The position numbers were made by a program, and so were the translations under genes. Source: Achatina immaculata (Eukaryota > Mollusca > Gastropoda > Stylommatophora > Achatinidae). From it: a DNA stretch of 64,000 nt. The stretch's first letter is position 1; every line of letters starts with the position of its first letter. The notes beneath the pieces were generated by a model. That model worked only from the letters and a program-made list of their open reading frames with translations, did no database searches and had not been told where the DNA came from. The stretch lies in the NCBI GenBank assembly GCA_009760885.1, contig CM019717.1, positions 52,840,530 to 52,904,529 on the forward strand, in the 5' to 3' direction. Of this stretch, positions 35,908 to 48,345 are shown piece after piece.

Positions 35908-37350
35908 TTCTAAAGACTGTTAATGCCGGAGGTGGGGTGGAGGATACGCTCTCCACTCCAGTGGCATGCGTCTCAAATAGCCTCTGACAGTAAAGTCCAG
36001 CGCCTGGCCTTCTTGTGGCAGAACTGTTTAAACTGACAGGAGAAGAAGCGAAGGCGAATATCTGGCGAATGAAAACCAGACGCTGAGGGTAGATGAGAGT
36101 CATGTTTGGTAGCTCATCTGTCGCTGCTGGCGAGATTCTTCAGCTGCCGTGCGTGGAGTGGGGCTCCTCCCGGCCAGTGAAGAAAGGTGCAAATAGTGTT
36201 GCCGCGCGGCACCACTGTGGAAATGGTAAAAGAAAGAATAAAGCGAAGTAAACAGTAGTCAAATCACGGCACCTCTGGTCTGGAGGTCGGCCACGTCCTA
36301 AGTGCACACATATCAGGAGAAATGCCGGAACCGGCTTAACCCAGAGGTTAAGACACCGCTGGCGAGATTCTTCGCATGCCGCGCGTGGAGTGAAGCTCCT
36401 CTCGGTCAGGGAAGAAAATGCGAAAAAGCAATCAGGGTTGTTGTGCGGCGCCGATGTGATAAGGTGATGGAAAGGATAAAGTGAAGCTTAATCGGTATGT
36501 CCAGTAGTATCGCTGCGAGAGCTACTCATACCATGGCACCTCTGCTCTAGAGGCCGGCCACGTCCGATATACACACATACTGGTGAAATACGCCTTAACC
36601 GGCTTACATCAGGGGTGAAACTTGATGGCTACACATGTCATGGTATCTCTGCTCTAGAGGTCGGTCACGTTCTAAACGCGCCCATAATGGGATAATATGC
36701 CTAAACCAGCTCAACCCAGGCGTGAAGTCACTAGTGGCTAGGATTCGTCCTCCTGGACAAAAGCTCTGTCCTGGTCACAAGTAGGAAGGGTAGCGGCCAC
36801 GACTACAAAATGTTGAAGTCGGAGACACTAGACCAGGGCAGTCTAGATAGGCAACCACCTCTCACCAGGCGGGGATGTATGCGTATCCTAATCACTCTGA
36901 GGTTTTCCAGTGAGAAAGTCCAACGCTAGACTGGATGGGCAACCACCTCTCACCCGGCGGTGATACACGGGTATCTCAAAACATGTCGAGGTTTTCCGGT
37001 GAGAAAGTCCAACTCCAGCCTGGGTTGGCTACCACCTCTCACCCAGCGGGAATATACCGATATCCAAAACACGTCGAGGTTTTCCGGTAAGAAAGTCCAA
37101 CTCTAGATTAAACTGGTGCAACGAAAACCACGGTGTCATGTAATCCCGCTTCCGAGACCCACCAAGAATACAAGATCAAGCCCTGCGATACTCTGAACCT
37201 CTTGTGGTCCTCTCGGGGATCTCGTGTGGTCCATTTCGGGGACTATACGGGGGACCACGGGACCTATCGAGGACCACAGGCGTAAATTCAGTAGGATCAC
37301 AGGGCGGTCTTGGTGGTAGAAGCGAACGAAAAATAATAATAAGAAGAAGC
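35908..37350 (+). mobile_element. Composite retroposon, copy B (same body, different head)
   Basis: The body (36,126-37,350) matches copies A and C in reverse orientation. It includes the CTCTAGAG modules, the GAGAAAGTCC modules and the ending GGTGGTAGAAGCGAACGAA followed by a TAA/GAA tail. There is no rRNA. Instead 35,908-36,125 is an unidentified 218-bp head. CATTGTTATGG occurs at 35,897-35,907 and again at 37,351-37,361, flush with the tail, which suggests an 11-bp target-site duplication that includes the head in the inserted unit. If that match is chance, the element would begin at about 36,126 as a 5' truncated copy. Confidence 0.7.
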
Positions 37351-37544
37351 CATTGTTATGGCACTGTCTTATAAGGGTCTGAAACATTGACGAGACATAT
37401 ATAATAACAGGACATAATATATTAAGCTCAAGAGATAAAAGCCAGACAGTTTCTATCTTCAGGACCTTCGCTAAACAAAAAAAACGGCAAGAGGCAAGAA
37501 AAAGTAACGAACTGAGACACAAAGCTTCAGTCCTCTGTAACAAC

Positions 37545-38450
37545 ACTCAGTACAGGCAGCTCTTCAGCACGGTACAGGCCACTCTTCAGCTCAGTACAGG
37601 CAGTTCTTCAGCTCAGTACAGGCAGCTCTTCACCTCATTACAGGCCACTCTTCAGCACGGTACAGGCCACTCTTCAGCATGGTACAGACCACTCTTCAGC
37701 ATGGTACAGGCACTCTTCAGCATGGTACAGGCCATTCTTCAGCATGGTACAGGCCATTCTTCAGCACGGTACAGGCCACTCTTCAGCATGGTACAGGCCA
37801 CTCTTCGGCATGGTACAGGCCACTCTTCAGCACGGCACAGTCTACTCTTCAGCACGGTACAGGCCACTCTTCAGCACGGTACAGGCCACTCTTCAGCATG
37901 GTACAGGCCATTCTTCAGCATGGTACAGGCACCTCTTCAGCATGGTACAGGCACCTCTTCAGCTCAGTACAGACCACTCTTCAGCTCAATATAGTCAGCT
38001 CTTCAGCTGAGTATAGGCCACTCTTCAGCTCAATACAGGCACCTCTTCATCTCAATACAGGCCACTCTTCAGCACGGTACAGGCCACTCTTCAACTCAGT
38101 ACAGGCCATTCTTCAACTCAGTACAGGTCACTCTTCAGCTCAGGACATTCCACCCTTCAGCTCAGGACATTCCACTCTTCAGCTCAGTATAGGCACTCTT
38201 CAACTCAGTACAGGCCACCCTTCAACTCAGTACAGGTCACTCTTCAGCTCAGGACATTCCACTCTTCAGCTCAGTAGAAGCCACTCTTCAACTCAATACA
38301 GGCCACTCTCCAGCTCAGTACAGGCCACTCTTCAGCTCAGTACAAGCCACTCTTCAGCTCAGTACAGTCAGCTCTTCAGCTCAGTACAGTCAGCTCTTCA
38401 GCTCAGTACAGGCAGCTCTTCAGCTCAGCACAGGCAGCTCTTCAGCTGGG
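37545..38450. repeat. 22-bp minisatellite, about 40 units
   Basis: CACTCTTCAGCACGGTACAGGC with regional variants (GCATGGTACAGG, GCTCAGTACAGG, GCTCAGGACATTC). Period 22 is not a multiple of 3, so the long open frame across it cycles through three phrases. Confidence 0.93.
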
Positions 38451-38659
38451 GTTGGCTGCGGTAGTGGATGTCATTCACTTTCTGTAGGTGTGTTACTTTT
38501 TACCACGAGCATGCGGGAAGCGGGGGATTGGGGGGGGGGGGGTAGGAAACACAGGGGTGGCTCAGAAGAAGATAAGCTGGTGTAAAACAACATGGCTGTG
38601 ACTCATTATTCCAACAGTGGCCTGAATGGGTACAAAATACCTTTCTCAGTAGACGCAGT

Positions 38660-38672
38660 AAAGAAAGAATGA

Positions 38673-38704
<32 letters not shown>

Positions 38705-38756
38705 AAATAATAAAGAAAGAAAGAAAGAAAATAATAAAGAAAGAAAGAAAGAAATT
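38660..38756. repeat. (GAAA)n microsatellite
   Basis: GAAA run with AATAATAAAG interruptions. Confidence 0.93.
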
Positions 38757-38849
38757 CTAATTTTTTTAAAAAAAGAAAAAACTTTTAGAACAGGATGCAT
38801 CCATCTAACACGAAGGTGTATTCACTTAAATATTCTTCTGTCTACATGC

Positions 38850-39105
38850 TAGCAGGCGCTGGCGATGGTTGGGACATGTGCTCCGGATGACTGACAACTC
38901 ACTACCAAAAAATAGCACTAACATGGACACCACAGGGTAACAGAAGTAAGGGTAGGCCAAAGGAAACATCTAGAAGAACAACAGAGAAGGTATTGAACAA
39001 CAGAGGGCTCATCTGGGCAAGAGCGGAAAAAAAGCAAAAGACAGGCATTTGTGGAAAAACCTCGCGGAACAACCATGTGCCCTGGGCACTTAAAGTTCAG
39101 TGAGA
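38850..39105 (+). mobile_element. LINE C-terminal fragment
   Basis: RWLGHVLRMTDNSLPKNST, a GRPKETSRRTTEKVLNNRGL stretch and IWARAEKKQKTGICGK follow the R-W-x-GH-x-x-RM ... GRP ... GL-W pattern of RTE-like C-termini common in invertebrate genomes. One stop and one frameshift. Confidence 0.65.
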
Positions 39106-39127
39106 GAGATATATATTAGCAAGGTTA

Positions 39128-39405
39128 CCTGGCTGACTGAGTGGTTATTCGCTTGGCCTAAGAATCCCAATAATGGGATATTTATTTCTGTTACCACAAC
39201 ACCATAAAAGGCCCCTGGTCCACCCAGCCTCTAAAAATAGGTACCAGAGAAATCTGAGAAGGTAAATGCAGCCAGGCGTGATACTGACCATATCAAACTT
39301 TCATGTGCCCGAAGGTCTTAGAAATATGGGCCTAACACCATATACCCAATATGCCTTAATGGCATGGAAACGGGGATTTTAGTTTTCTTTCATATAATGA
39401 CAGAA
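39128..39405 (+). mobile_element. tRNA-derived SINE (Leu/Ser-like head)
   Basis: GGCTGACTGAGTGGTTATTC followed by GCTTGGCCTAAGAATCC resembles the D-arm and anticodon arm of a long-variable-arm tRNA. GGTACCAGAG and GTGCCCGAAGG sequences follow. The B box is decayed. Confidence 0.6.
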
Positions 39406-40109
39406 GTGTAAAACATTAACTTTGGCAGTGAGCAAACGTTCAGCACTATTTTAATCTCTGATTATAAAATGGGCAAGTCATTGTATTGCTATATAAAAAG
39501 CATTCCAGAGGAAACCAAACAGTTTTCCTGTGGCTGAATTTGCTGAGTTTTACAATTAATCTTTGTCGCGGTGAAGGCTTCAAGACACCTTTATTATTTT
39601 ATTTCTTTTCATAAATACCGGGAGAAATTTTTGTTGAATTTGACGAGTTTAAAATTAGCTCCTCGTGGAGAATATTTCACACGGACCTACCTTACTCTGA
39701 TAGTTTCTGCACTTCGAAGCTGAAGTTGAAGTCGGCGGTTTTCAAATTGTGGAACCCAGGGGAACAACGTTTTTTTTTTCCTTTTTATAATGAAATTTAG
39801 ATGTTCTCTTGGCAGAAAATGGGAATCTGCATTCTGTTATCCTTTCTTTCATGTTATGTTTTCTCTTGGCCGTTTTTTCACCCTAATATATCTTGAGTGA
39901 ACGTGGGGTGAGTGGGGCGGGGAGGGTGGGGGGAATGTCGGGAAGTTAATGAAGTCCAGGGTTTCTCAGACTTGTTCTACTTTGTGACCTCTGTTGTTAA
40001 CTTGGTAGTAATATTAATATGTCCTCCTTTGTTATATTCACTAAGATGTCGTCTTTTATTAATTTGTAAAATTTTACAAAGATATCCTGTTTTGTTAGTT
40101 CTGGTACTT

Positions 40110-40330
40110 TAACATAACATGTCCTCTTTCATTAATTTCTTAATTTTAGTAAGATGTTTCTATAATAAAAGTAATCGTCTCATTAATATGTCCTCTTGTG
40201 TTAACTTTGTAATTTTACTAAGATGTCCTCTTTTGTTAACTTTGTAATTTTACTAAGACGTCCTCTTTTGTTAACTTTGTAATTTTACTAAGACATCCTC
40301 TTTTGTTAACTTGGTAACTTTACTAAGATG
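40110..40330. repeat. 35-bp tandem repeat
   Basis: GTCCTCTTTTGTTAACTTTG then TAATTTTACTAAGA, four clear units plus diverged ones back to about 40,015. Confidence 0.85.
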
Positions 40331-42834
40331 CCCCCTTCTTACATGATAAAATATGGGCACCCTGTCACGTGCCAGTAATGTGGTGGAGTCTAAAAACTGC
40401 TCTAGCTTATCATGTCAGCATAAATCTTGCTTTTATTTCAGTAAAACAGCTGCAACTTATTTCATTATCTTGTTTAAAGCTGCAGACAGCCCAGACTTAT
40501 AACGGCGTAAGATAACCATTATTATGGCAAAATTTTCAGACAGCTCCCAATTATCATATTAATTAGTCTGATGAAGTCTAGTCCGAGCCGAGCCTTGGCT
40601 GTACTGACGAACTTCCCCGCTGTTAAGAAATAACAGCCTATAAATCTCTTAAAATTCCGGTCGCATTAAAATTTCTGCCTTAAATTTGCTCGCGAAAGAT
40701 CTTATATCCTGGAATAAATTTCTGAGCCCGTTTAATAATTACAAAAATGATAGACTGTCCTTCCATACAATTTGTTTGCTTATTCGTAGAAGAAAAGAGA
40801 GTGGGAGGAGGGGGAGGGGGCCGCCAAAGCCGATGTAACAATATTTACCATGTTTAGATGAGATCATTTAATTTAAGATCGATTTGTTTTGCTGATCGGA
40901 AATATTAAACATTATTGTAGAGCCACGTATGTTTAAGTCCCCTAGATCTGAACTAAATGCACTATTTCCCTTGTATAGTTCACATATTTCAGCATGTGAT
41001 TTAGTCTGTCTGTGTCTGTAACGGCAGACAATATTGTAATCACCTTATGTTATTTTGCAAGGGATTCCGAGAGAAAAGTTTCCTGGCTCTAATAATTTTT
41101 AGCAGGTAGCGGAATTTCTTGTGAGTTTTCTTAGGGAAAGTTTCTTAAGTGTCAACGATTGGAATGTCTGTGTTGACTTAACAGTCTAAATTTAGTTGTA
41201 GAGTTTTAATTATTTGTTTTAGGAACGAAAGTTTAGGATACGAATGTTCAGGGCATGAGTTATGAATCTCGTGTTTTGGTGAAGCTCATAACAGTTATCT
41301 TTTTGCATGAATGTGAATTGCACGGAGTGAAAGTTCTGGAAGGATGCGAAGTAAATGCGGGTTATATAAAAGAACTCGGAGCTTATTTGGGGATAGGATT
41401 ATTATGATGATTGTATTCGGAGTATGAGGATTGTGTGATAGAGGCAAGTCAGTAGTAGTTTCGTAGTGAATTCAGTCATGTCCTAGTTGAATGTAGTAGC
41501 GCTTGTGTTGTCCTTTTTTAGGAAAAGGTTTTTCTTGTAACAGTATGTAGGAATTATGTTGTTATGTCCTTGCTAGGATCAGAGCTTACTGTTTGTTTTA
41601 TTATTCTGGAAGATGAAGTGTTATTCTAGAAGTTGTTATTATTTCCAGACATTAGTAAGTACTGCTTTTTTTTTTGTAACTGCTTGCTGGTAGAATGTTT
41701 CTTCCTTATGGCACGGACTGCGTGCCCGGGAAGTTTTTCATGTTTCACTTTTTGTCATTGCTGTATGACAGTAGTTTTTCCTACCATCGTCATATCCAGC
41801 ATCCACATTTGCCGCATCAATAAATTTGTTGTCTGTGGAATTTAAACTACACTCTTGACTTCTCCTACGTTTGAGTTACTGTTGCGTTGTAAGCTTGAAA
41901 TATGGAGTCCAGATATTCTGTTGTTGTCCAGTGGAAGAAGGAGCGTGCCTGGGTGGATTGTTCTCTGAGTGTATCACAGAACACAAATCGTAGTCTCTCA
42001 AATCAATCTGTCTAATCTGATCCTGAGAGAAACTAACTTTTATTCATATTTGTTCCCCTGGACCTTTAAACACAACAGCTACATCTTTTCTAGTGCCATA
42101 TTGGCACGTTAGTATTCAGTAAATCACACAGAATGGAATACTATTTTACCGACTTACACAATGTTATAGTGTGCCTCTCCTTGTACGCAGAGAAAGTCCA
42201 ATTTTGGAGGCAGCTTTCTGCAGTGCAAGTGCTCTGTAGCCATATATACCGCTGTGTTGAGGGAAAGGGGTCGGCCACGTCGCAGCTAAACATTTCATGG
42301 CTTGAAACTACAGCTCACTTCGACTGTGCAGCTTCTTCGCTCTGGCTTAACTTTATTTTCATCAAAAATTGAACACGGGGGCCACGAATCTGTATAGCAA
42401 TATACGGGAGATAACTGTTGTTTTTACAGAAAGGGCAATTGTTATGATTCTCCTTTTCAACTTTTCCGAGGCCAATCGAGACCCTTATAGAACGTCACGT
42501 GGGCTGAGAAACCCGTGACAGAGAACTGTGGGAGAGAGAGTGGGCAGTCAGACTACGTTCTGATGTGTACCGGGGGGGGGGGGGGGGGAATACTCTTCTG
42601 ATGATCTGAAGGAGTTCTGTTGTTGTTCCGCTCTCTACAGTAGGGAGTTTCCTGTATTCGTTTAATATCCCGAGAATGAATTATTTTAAAATTTGGACAA
42701 AGATTCGAGAAAGTACATTAACGTGCCACTCACAGTAGTAAAGGCAAAATGAAAGAAAAGTAAAGGCAGCGCTATTAGTCCACAACAGCAAGTAAAGGAT
42801 ATGGTACTGATGTCCATATCTTCCTCGATTTGTC

Positions 42835-43395
42835 ATCACACTACAGGGTGATGTGGTCATACATCAAGTAACTACAGCACACTAGAAGGTGATGTGGTCA
42901 GACATCAAGTAACTTCAGCACACTACAGGGTGATGTTGTCATACATTCAGTAACTTCAGCACACTATAGGGTGATGTGGACAAACCGTTCAGTAACTTCA
43001 GCAAACTAAAGAGTGATGTGGTCAAGCATCAAGTAACTTCAGCGCACTAGAGGATAATGTGATCAAACATCCAATAACTTCAGCACACTAGAGGGTAATG
43101 TGGTCAGACATCAAATAACTTCAGCACACTAGAGGGTAATGTGATCAAACATCAAGTAACTTCAGCCACTCGAGGGTGATGTGGTCAAACATCAAGTAAC
43201 TTCAGCACACTAGAGGGTAATGTGATCAAACATCAAATAACTTCAGCACACTAGAGGGTAATGTAATCAAACATCAAGTAACTTCAGCCACTCGAGGGTG
43301 ATGTGGTCAAACATCAAGTAACTTCAGCCACTCGAGGGTGATGTGGTCAAACATCAAGTAACTTCAGCACACTACAGGGTGATATAGTCAAATAC
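42835..43395. repeat. 41-bp minisatellite, about 13 units
   Basis: CACACTAGAGGGTAATGTGA then TCAAACATCAAGTAACTTCAG, with several variants (ACTCGAGGGTG, ACTACAGGGTG). Confidence 0.92.
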
Positions 43396-44336
43396 CCAGA
43401 AGCTTTATAAGGAGCTAGATACCCACTTCTTCTCCTGGGTGATCCTGCGATTTCATGTTTTTGTATGGTGCTCCGCTGTGTTCAGTGTTTCTAAATAACA
43501 TAAATTCCAATGTGAAGGCTTTCTACTGCGAACATTGTCAGAGAAGCCAGATAATGAGAGAGCAACGACATCACTTGTCTTAGAAAGCGGTAATTCAACT
43601 TAATAGCTACGTTGTCTGCTTCACTGGGGCAATTTTCATGTCGGACTTGCCTTCTCTGCAATCTTCTGACCATTTCTAAAAGGAAGTATGTCTCCTGTAA
43701 GTTTGGAAACAGAAGAGTTGCGAGGGATTGCTAGAAGATCGGCTGAAAGATCCTCACCATAAACTACCTTACTTTGTCTCCTTTTTTTCTGACAAGGGTT
43801 ATATTTCTTTAGGTTTGACTTTCGCTGGATATCCCACAAGGCAGTGGGTTAGACACCCGCAGGTAACACTTTATAGTGTCCTACATGCATCAGCAAAAGC
43901 TGTGTCTGCACTTCTGAAGTATGCGAAATATTAAAAACTAGGAATTGTTCAACAAGACGAGACAGAATCGAAAATCAAAACAGGCTGAAGAGAACTATGA
44001 TAAATAGAAACAAACTTTTTTTCAGAAAATCTGTAGGCCAGTAGTGCTTTGTGCTCAGAATAACAGAAATTAATGATGATAACGATGAAAATGTGTCTTT
44101 TATTGAAAATAAGAGAAAGTAACTTGGTAAAGTTTATTTGTCTGTTTGTTTGTCCCTGTCACCTTTTCTATCATTGTTGTAAATACTGACGGCTGTTTTT
44201 ATTTTTGTCACTTTAATAAGCTCATATCTTCAGTTTCTTATCTTCCTTTTTTATCATTGTAAACCAAAAAAATACCCACTATATTTTCATGAGGACATGT
44301 ACGCATCATTAATTTATGAATTATTACATCTTGCAG

Positions 44337-44432
44337 TCCCAGTAGAGACAGCTGAAGTTGAGTTTGAGGGCTTCACAACTTCCACCACGACCACCCCTGC
44401 TTATCTTTCTTATAGCCAGTGGGGACAATTCA
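44337..44432 (+). CDS. Coding exon 3: short Thr-rich linker exon
   Basis: This 96-nt exon is too short to stand out as an open frame. It follows ATTACATCTTGCAG and ends before GTATGTCA, a good donor. Of the three frames only the one required by exon 2 (one base carried over) is open. It reads PVETAEVEFEGF, then TTSTTTTPAYLSYSQWGQF. The exon leaves one base (A), which with GA of exon 4 makes an arginine codon. Agreement of phase on both sides and the Thr/Ser/Tyr composition, like the rest of the protein, support it. It is symmetric (phase 1-1), so it could be skipped without a frameshift. The polypyrimidine tract is weak, which fits a cassette exon. Confidence 0.65.
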
Positions 44433-44578
44433 GTATGTCACAACAACATATCAAGAAACATGTAGATAAATAGCGATAAATCTTAGTTTATGCTATAAAA
44501 TAACAGAAGTTTTTATTCTTCAGCATTTTATTAATCAGCGATGTTTAGTTGCGGATTATGGTCTTTAATAATAATAAT

Positions 44579-46088
44579 AACTAGATTGCCCACTCATTGA
44601 ACGAAGAACGAGCCAAGAGTATAAACACAGTTTAACATCCGGGTTACGTGTAACGTCAGCAGTATTATGGTCGTTTCCGGCTATAAAATAAATATTAAAA
44701 GAAATATTCCGTTACTGTTTTGTTGCTACTGCTAACATTAACATTTCCTTCCTTTGGAAACTCTCATTCACAAGAGAGTGTGTTCAGCTGAACATCTGCC
44801 TAACAGGCAGGTAGGTTATACTTACCTGTTGTAAGACTGTTTGAGCCAGGATACAGTGAGGCCACGTGAGAAACTTTGTGCCAGCGGATTTATCTGTATT
44901 ATGAACATTTATATTGATCATTGTTCTGCTGAAGTTCTCACCTATCAGACAGCATATTTCGCATACAAGCACTTTTCTCTGATGAAAAGAAAGAAAAAAT
45001 GTAACATCCACTCGCTACCCGTTTGACTGAGAAAAGACACACGGCCTATTTTTAGCACATGTGACGGGTTTAAGGTTATGAACCCCAGACTACAGGACAG
45101 AACCGGAAGACTGTAGTTATTTTATTTATTTATTTATTGTGAAAGGACTTCTAAAAGGCTCATCGTAGATTAAGAGTTAAAGCTGAGAACAAAGAAGTTA
45201 CCAAATCTTACTAAACAAAACCTCTACATTTGAAATATATCCAGGCGGTCTGACCTCGGCATTAAAATAATTCAACAAACGTTTTAACAGCTTTCCTTTT
45301 AGTCAACGAAATGTAGGACACAATTAAATTCGTCTTCAGATGAAGTTAATTATTACAGTACAAAGCTGATAATCGTTACAGCGTAAAACTGTTTGAAGAT
45401 AATCATTACGGTGTAAAACTGTTCGAAGATAATCATTACAGTGTAAAACTGTTCGAAGATAATCATTACAGTGTAAAACTGTTTGAAGATAATCATTACA
45501 GTGTAAAACTGTTTGAAGATAATCATTACAGTGTAAAACTGTTTGAAGATAATCATTACAGTGTAAAACTGTTTGAAGATAATCATTACAGTGTAAAACT
45601 GTTCGAAGATAATCACTACAGTGTAAAACTGTTTGAAAACAGTCATTACAGTGTAATGCCAATCATTATAGTGCGACACTGAATGAAACAAGTAATTACA
45701 ATATAAAAGAGATTGAAGACGTTCATTACTTCATGTTTACTAACAAAATCAGCTTGGGTGTGCCAAAATCTATGTAACCAACTTCTCACATGAGGGCAGT
45801 TGCTTCTGTTCCAGGGTGCTCCAGTCGAATACCATGAAATAGGAAAATGACTATCTGTAACTTGAGACGCACCAAGACAAACACTGTACTCAAGCTGTCC
45901 GTGCATGAAGACTGACTATCAATAGTGTGCATGTACCAAAACACATGTGTTGATACTAACGACGCAAAAAAATATACTTGTTTCGTGATACAAGTGTACA
46001 CAGCTGAAGTTATTGTCACTGAACATGGACATATTAGACATAAATGACTTTTTAAAATTATGCTCGTAACTGAGTGGGCAATCTAGTT
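44579..46088. repeat. Segment bounded by 18-bp perfect inverted repeats
   Basis: AACTAGATTGCCCACTCA at 44,579-44,596 has its exact complement TGAGTGGGCAATCTAGTT at 46,071-46,088. No transposase frame inside and no clear target-site duplication. It could be a non-autonomous DNA transposon of unknown family that contains the 30-bp minisatellite. Confidence 0.45.
45362..45660. repeat. 30-bp tandem repeat, ten copies
   Basis: GATAATCATTACAGTGTAAA then ACTGTTTGAA; the unit is a multiple of three, so open frames on the minus strand run through it. Confidence 0.93.
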
Positions 46089-47217
46089 TGAGCATTTTAC
46101 ATAATCTATCTAAAACCAAGCTTTTATTTTAAACGAAACGAAACAAAACATGTTAAATGCAATTTTAATGTTATATTAGAACATTGTTTAAGAAGTAGTA
46201 TATAAAAGTAGAAGATAAAAATAAAATAACCCGAAGAAAAAAAAAACTACACATGCGCACACAAACAGACAAAAGAATGTCGCTCCAGATTAAATGAGAA
46301 CTCATGTAGGACTTTTCAAATAAAATATGGTGCACGTGTACATTTTTGAAAATATTAGTTCCCGTGCCATTTTGTATGAGTTTTAGTACTTTTGCTCTTT
46401 TGTTTGTTCGAAAGAAAATACCACTGCTTACATAATGCATCTTACTTGCCTTATGATGTTATATTACACTTTAATATCACTTAATATATTGTCTAATGTT
46501 TTATGTATGTATATTTATATATTTTATATTGATTATAGTTTATAACCCGTCACAACACTGTACTCAGTTGTCTCTCTGCGGGGTTGACTTTATTACAACA
46601 TTATGTATCGCTTTGGTAGCCATTTCGTAGCTGGTATGGATTGTCAATACAAAGTTCCACAACTAGTTCATCTACGCCACACTTTCGATGCTGTGGATTG
46701 ATTAGGGAAGGATTTAGATCACTTCCTCGGTGACTATAATACCGACTTTTGTCTCCGGGTTCACTTGTTTCGTTGTTCCTCAACCTCTAGTTTGGGTTGT
46801 GGCCGCGACAACAACTTGATTTGTCATATTACTAGCAATCAAAGTCATATAATTATTCATCGCATTACACTCAAAGCTTCGTTGGACACGATGAGACATA
46901 AGTTACGATATCTTTTGTCTTGAATAGGCTCACTTGACCAGCTCCACTGAGTAAGTTCACTTAATCCACTTAATTCTGTGAATCGTTACATAATGTATAA
47001 GGTCACCGACAGCATTATTTGGAGTAAGAAGCCATAGGAAATAAGATTCGTTGGTTCATCACTGAGGCACACAAACATTGTTCACAGCTTCTAGCTATAT
47101 TCTACTCTGTTCACACTATGACCGAAAATGCTTAACTCTACAGTGCAGAACTGCACTCGTAAATAACTCTGTCTCGAGGTCTTCCCTCGACTAGATCTTG
47201 CTACTAAACGCATGTTG

Positions 47218-47246
47218 ACTCTCTCTCTCTCTCTCTCTCTCTCTCG
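47218..47246. repeat. (CT)n microsatellite
   Basis: CT run of about 14 units. Confidence 0.93.
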
Positions 47247-47795
47247 CCAACGTACTTTATGTTCTCTCCTCCTGTCCTTCTTCTTTTTTTTCGTCCTGTT
47301 CTGCTGGTCTGTCCGCGTTTCTCCTTCTTATAAGCCCCGTTTTCCAGCTGTCAAGTCGGTGGTCTACCCCCTGCCTCGTGGTCACCAGCTGGCCTTTTTC
47401 TGCGTTCTGATTGGGCTCCGGGATAAATCGGTCATCTAACCCCTCCCCTTGGTCTTCTTACTGGTCAGCTGACCTAATCACGTGCTAACTTTTCGTCCTT
47501 AGATAAGTAAATATGTCAATCCTGTCAGCAATTCTGTTGCGTCAAATGTGGTAATCCGTCTGTTCAATTGTCATGGTGGGTATTATCCAGTACACTATAT
47601 ATTTGTGTCCTAGGTATCCTGGATTAATCCGTTCTCTACTTCTATTGTGTCGTGGTTTCATTGTGTCTGGTCTTTCTGTGTATCTACTTAGACTACTCAT
47701 CTCAACGTCCTGTCGTAATCTTACTAATGCCTCTCTCAGCGGTTCTTATTTTCGATCTGATCATCTTCGTTCCCTAGCTAGACTTCACTAATCCA

Positions 47796-48013
47796 TGATG
47801 ATGATGATGATGATGATAATAATAATAATATCTTAATTTATGCCAGTATCTGTCCTCGCTGCCTTTATTTTCCTAGGGAAACCCCAGGTACCCATATTCT
47901 GAGGCTGGGTTGACCCCGGTCGATCAGGAAACTTTCAACCAAGTGCGAAATCGAATCAGGGGAGCTTCTAATGGGCAGGCGAGGGCACTAGCCACTACAC
48001 CACCAGACAGGTG
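47796..48013 (-). mobile_element. tRNA-derived SINE, antisense, with ATC/ATT-type tail
   Basis: Minus strand: CTGGTGGTGTAGTGGCTAGT (A box), CTGATTCGATTTCGC (B box), GACCGGGGTCAACCCAGCCT, GGGTACCTGGGGTTTCCC, then a tail of ATT and ATC triplets. It shares head and core with 48,216-48,345 in the opposite orientation. Confidence 0.75.
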
Positions 48014-48215
48014 CTAGCATCCCTACTGTGTTACAGTGATAGAAATAACTGCACCGAATGGACAGCTACTAGTAGTTCATAACGTTGCGCAATTACAAAC
48101 AGATCTGTAAACTAAAAGAGTTAATGAAGTTCGCGTACTCCGTTGTTTCAGATAACAAAGATTTGCATACGCCCATCTGCACATATTGGGCTAGGTTTTT
48201 CCCCCTCCTCGTATG

Positions 48216-48345
48216 CCGTCGTGGTGTAGTGACTAGTGCAGTCGTCTGTCGATCAGAAGGTCCACTGATTCGATTTCGCATTCAGGCAGCAGTTTCCGGA
48301 TCGGCCGGGGTCAACCCAGCCTTAAAATATGTGTACCTGGGGTTC
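48216..48345 (+). mobile_element. tRNA-derived SINE, sense, 3' truncated
   Basis: GTCGTGGTGTAGTGACTAGT, CTGATTCGATTTCGC, GGCCGGGGTCAACCCAGCCT and GTGTACCTGGGGTT, parallel to the antisense copy 200 bp upstream. Confidence 0.7.

Larger units (their letters stand above)
27766..44336 (+). other. Intron 2 of the secreted-protein gene (about 16.6 kb)
   Basis: Begins GTAAGA and ends ATCTTGCAG. Assigned contents are listed separately. No feature is seen in 27,790-28,735, 28,920-29,530, 30,240-30,900, 31,230-32,340, 34,905-35,890, 39,410-40,000, 40,335-42,835 and 43,395-44,336, apart from homopolymer runs (G runs at about 32,270, 38,530 and 42,572), an (ATT)n run at 35,131-35,165 and a short stretch like the 5,020 region (CCCACAAGGCAGTGGGT at about 43,833). 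Confidence 0.65.

Noticed and set aside
5025..43850. CCCACAAGGCAGTGGGT shared near 5,022 and 43,833
   Set aside because: A short self-complementary stretch with no further similarity around it that I can extend; possibly the remnant of a SINE but not supportable.
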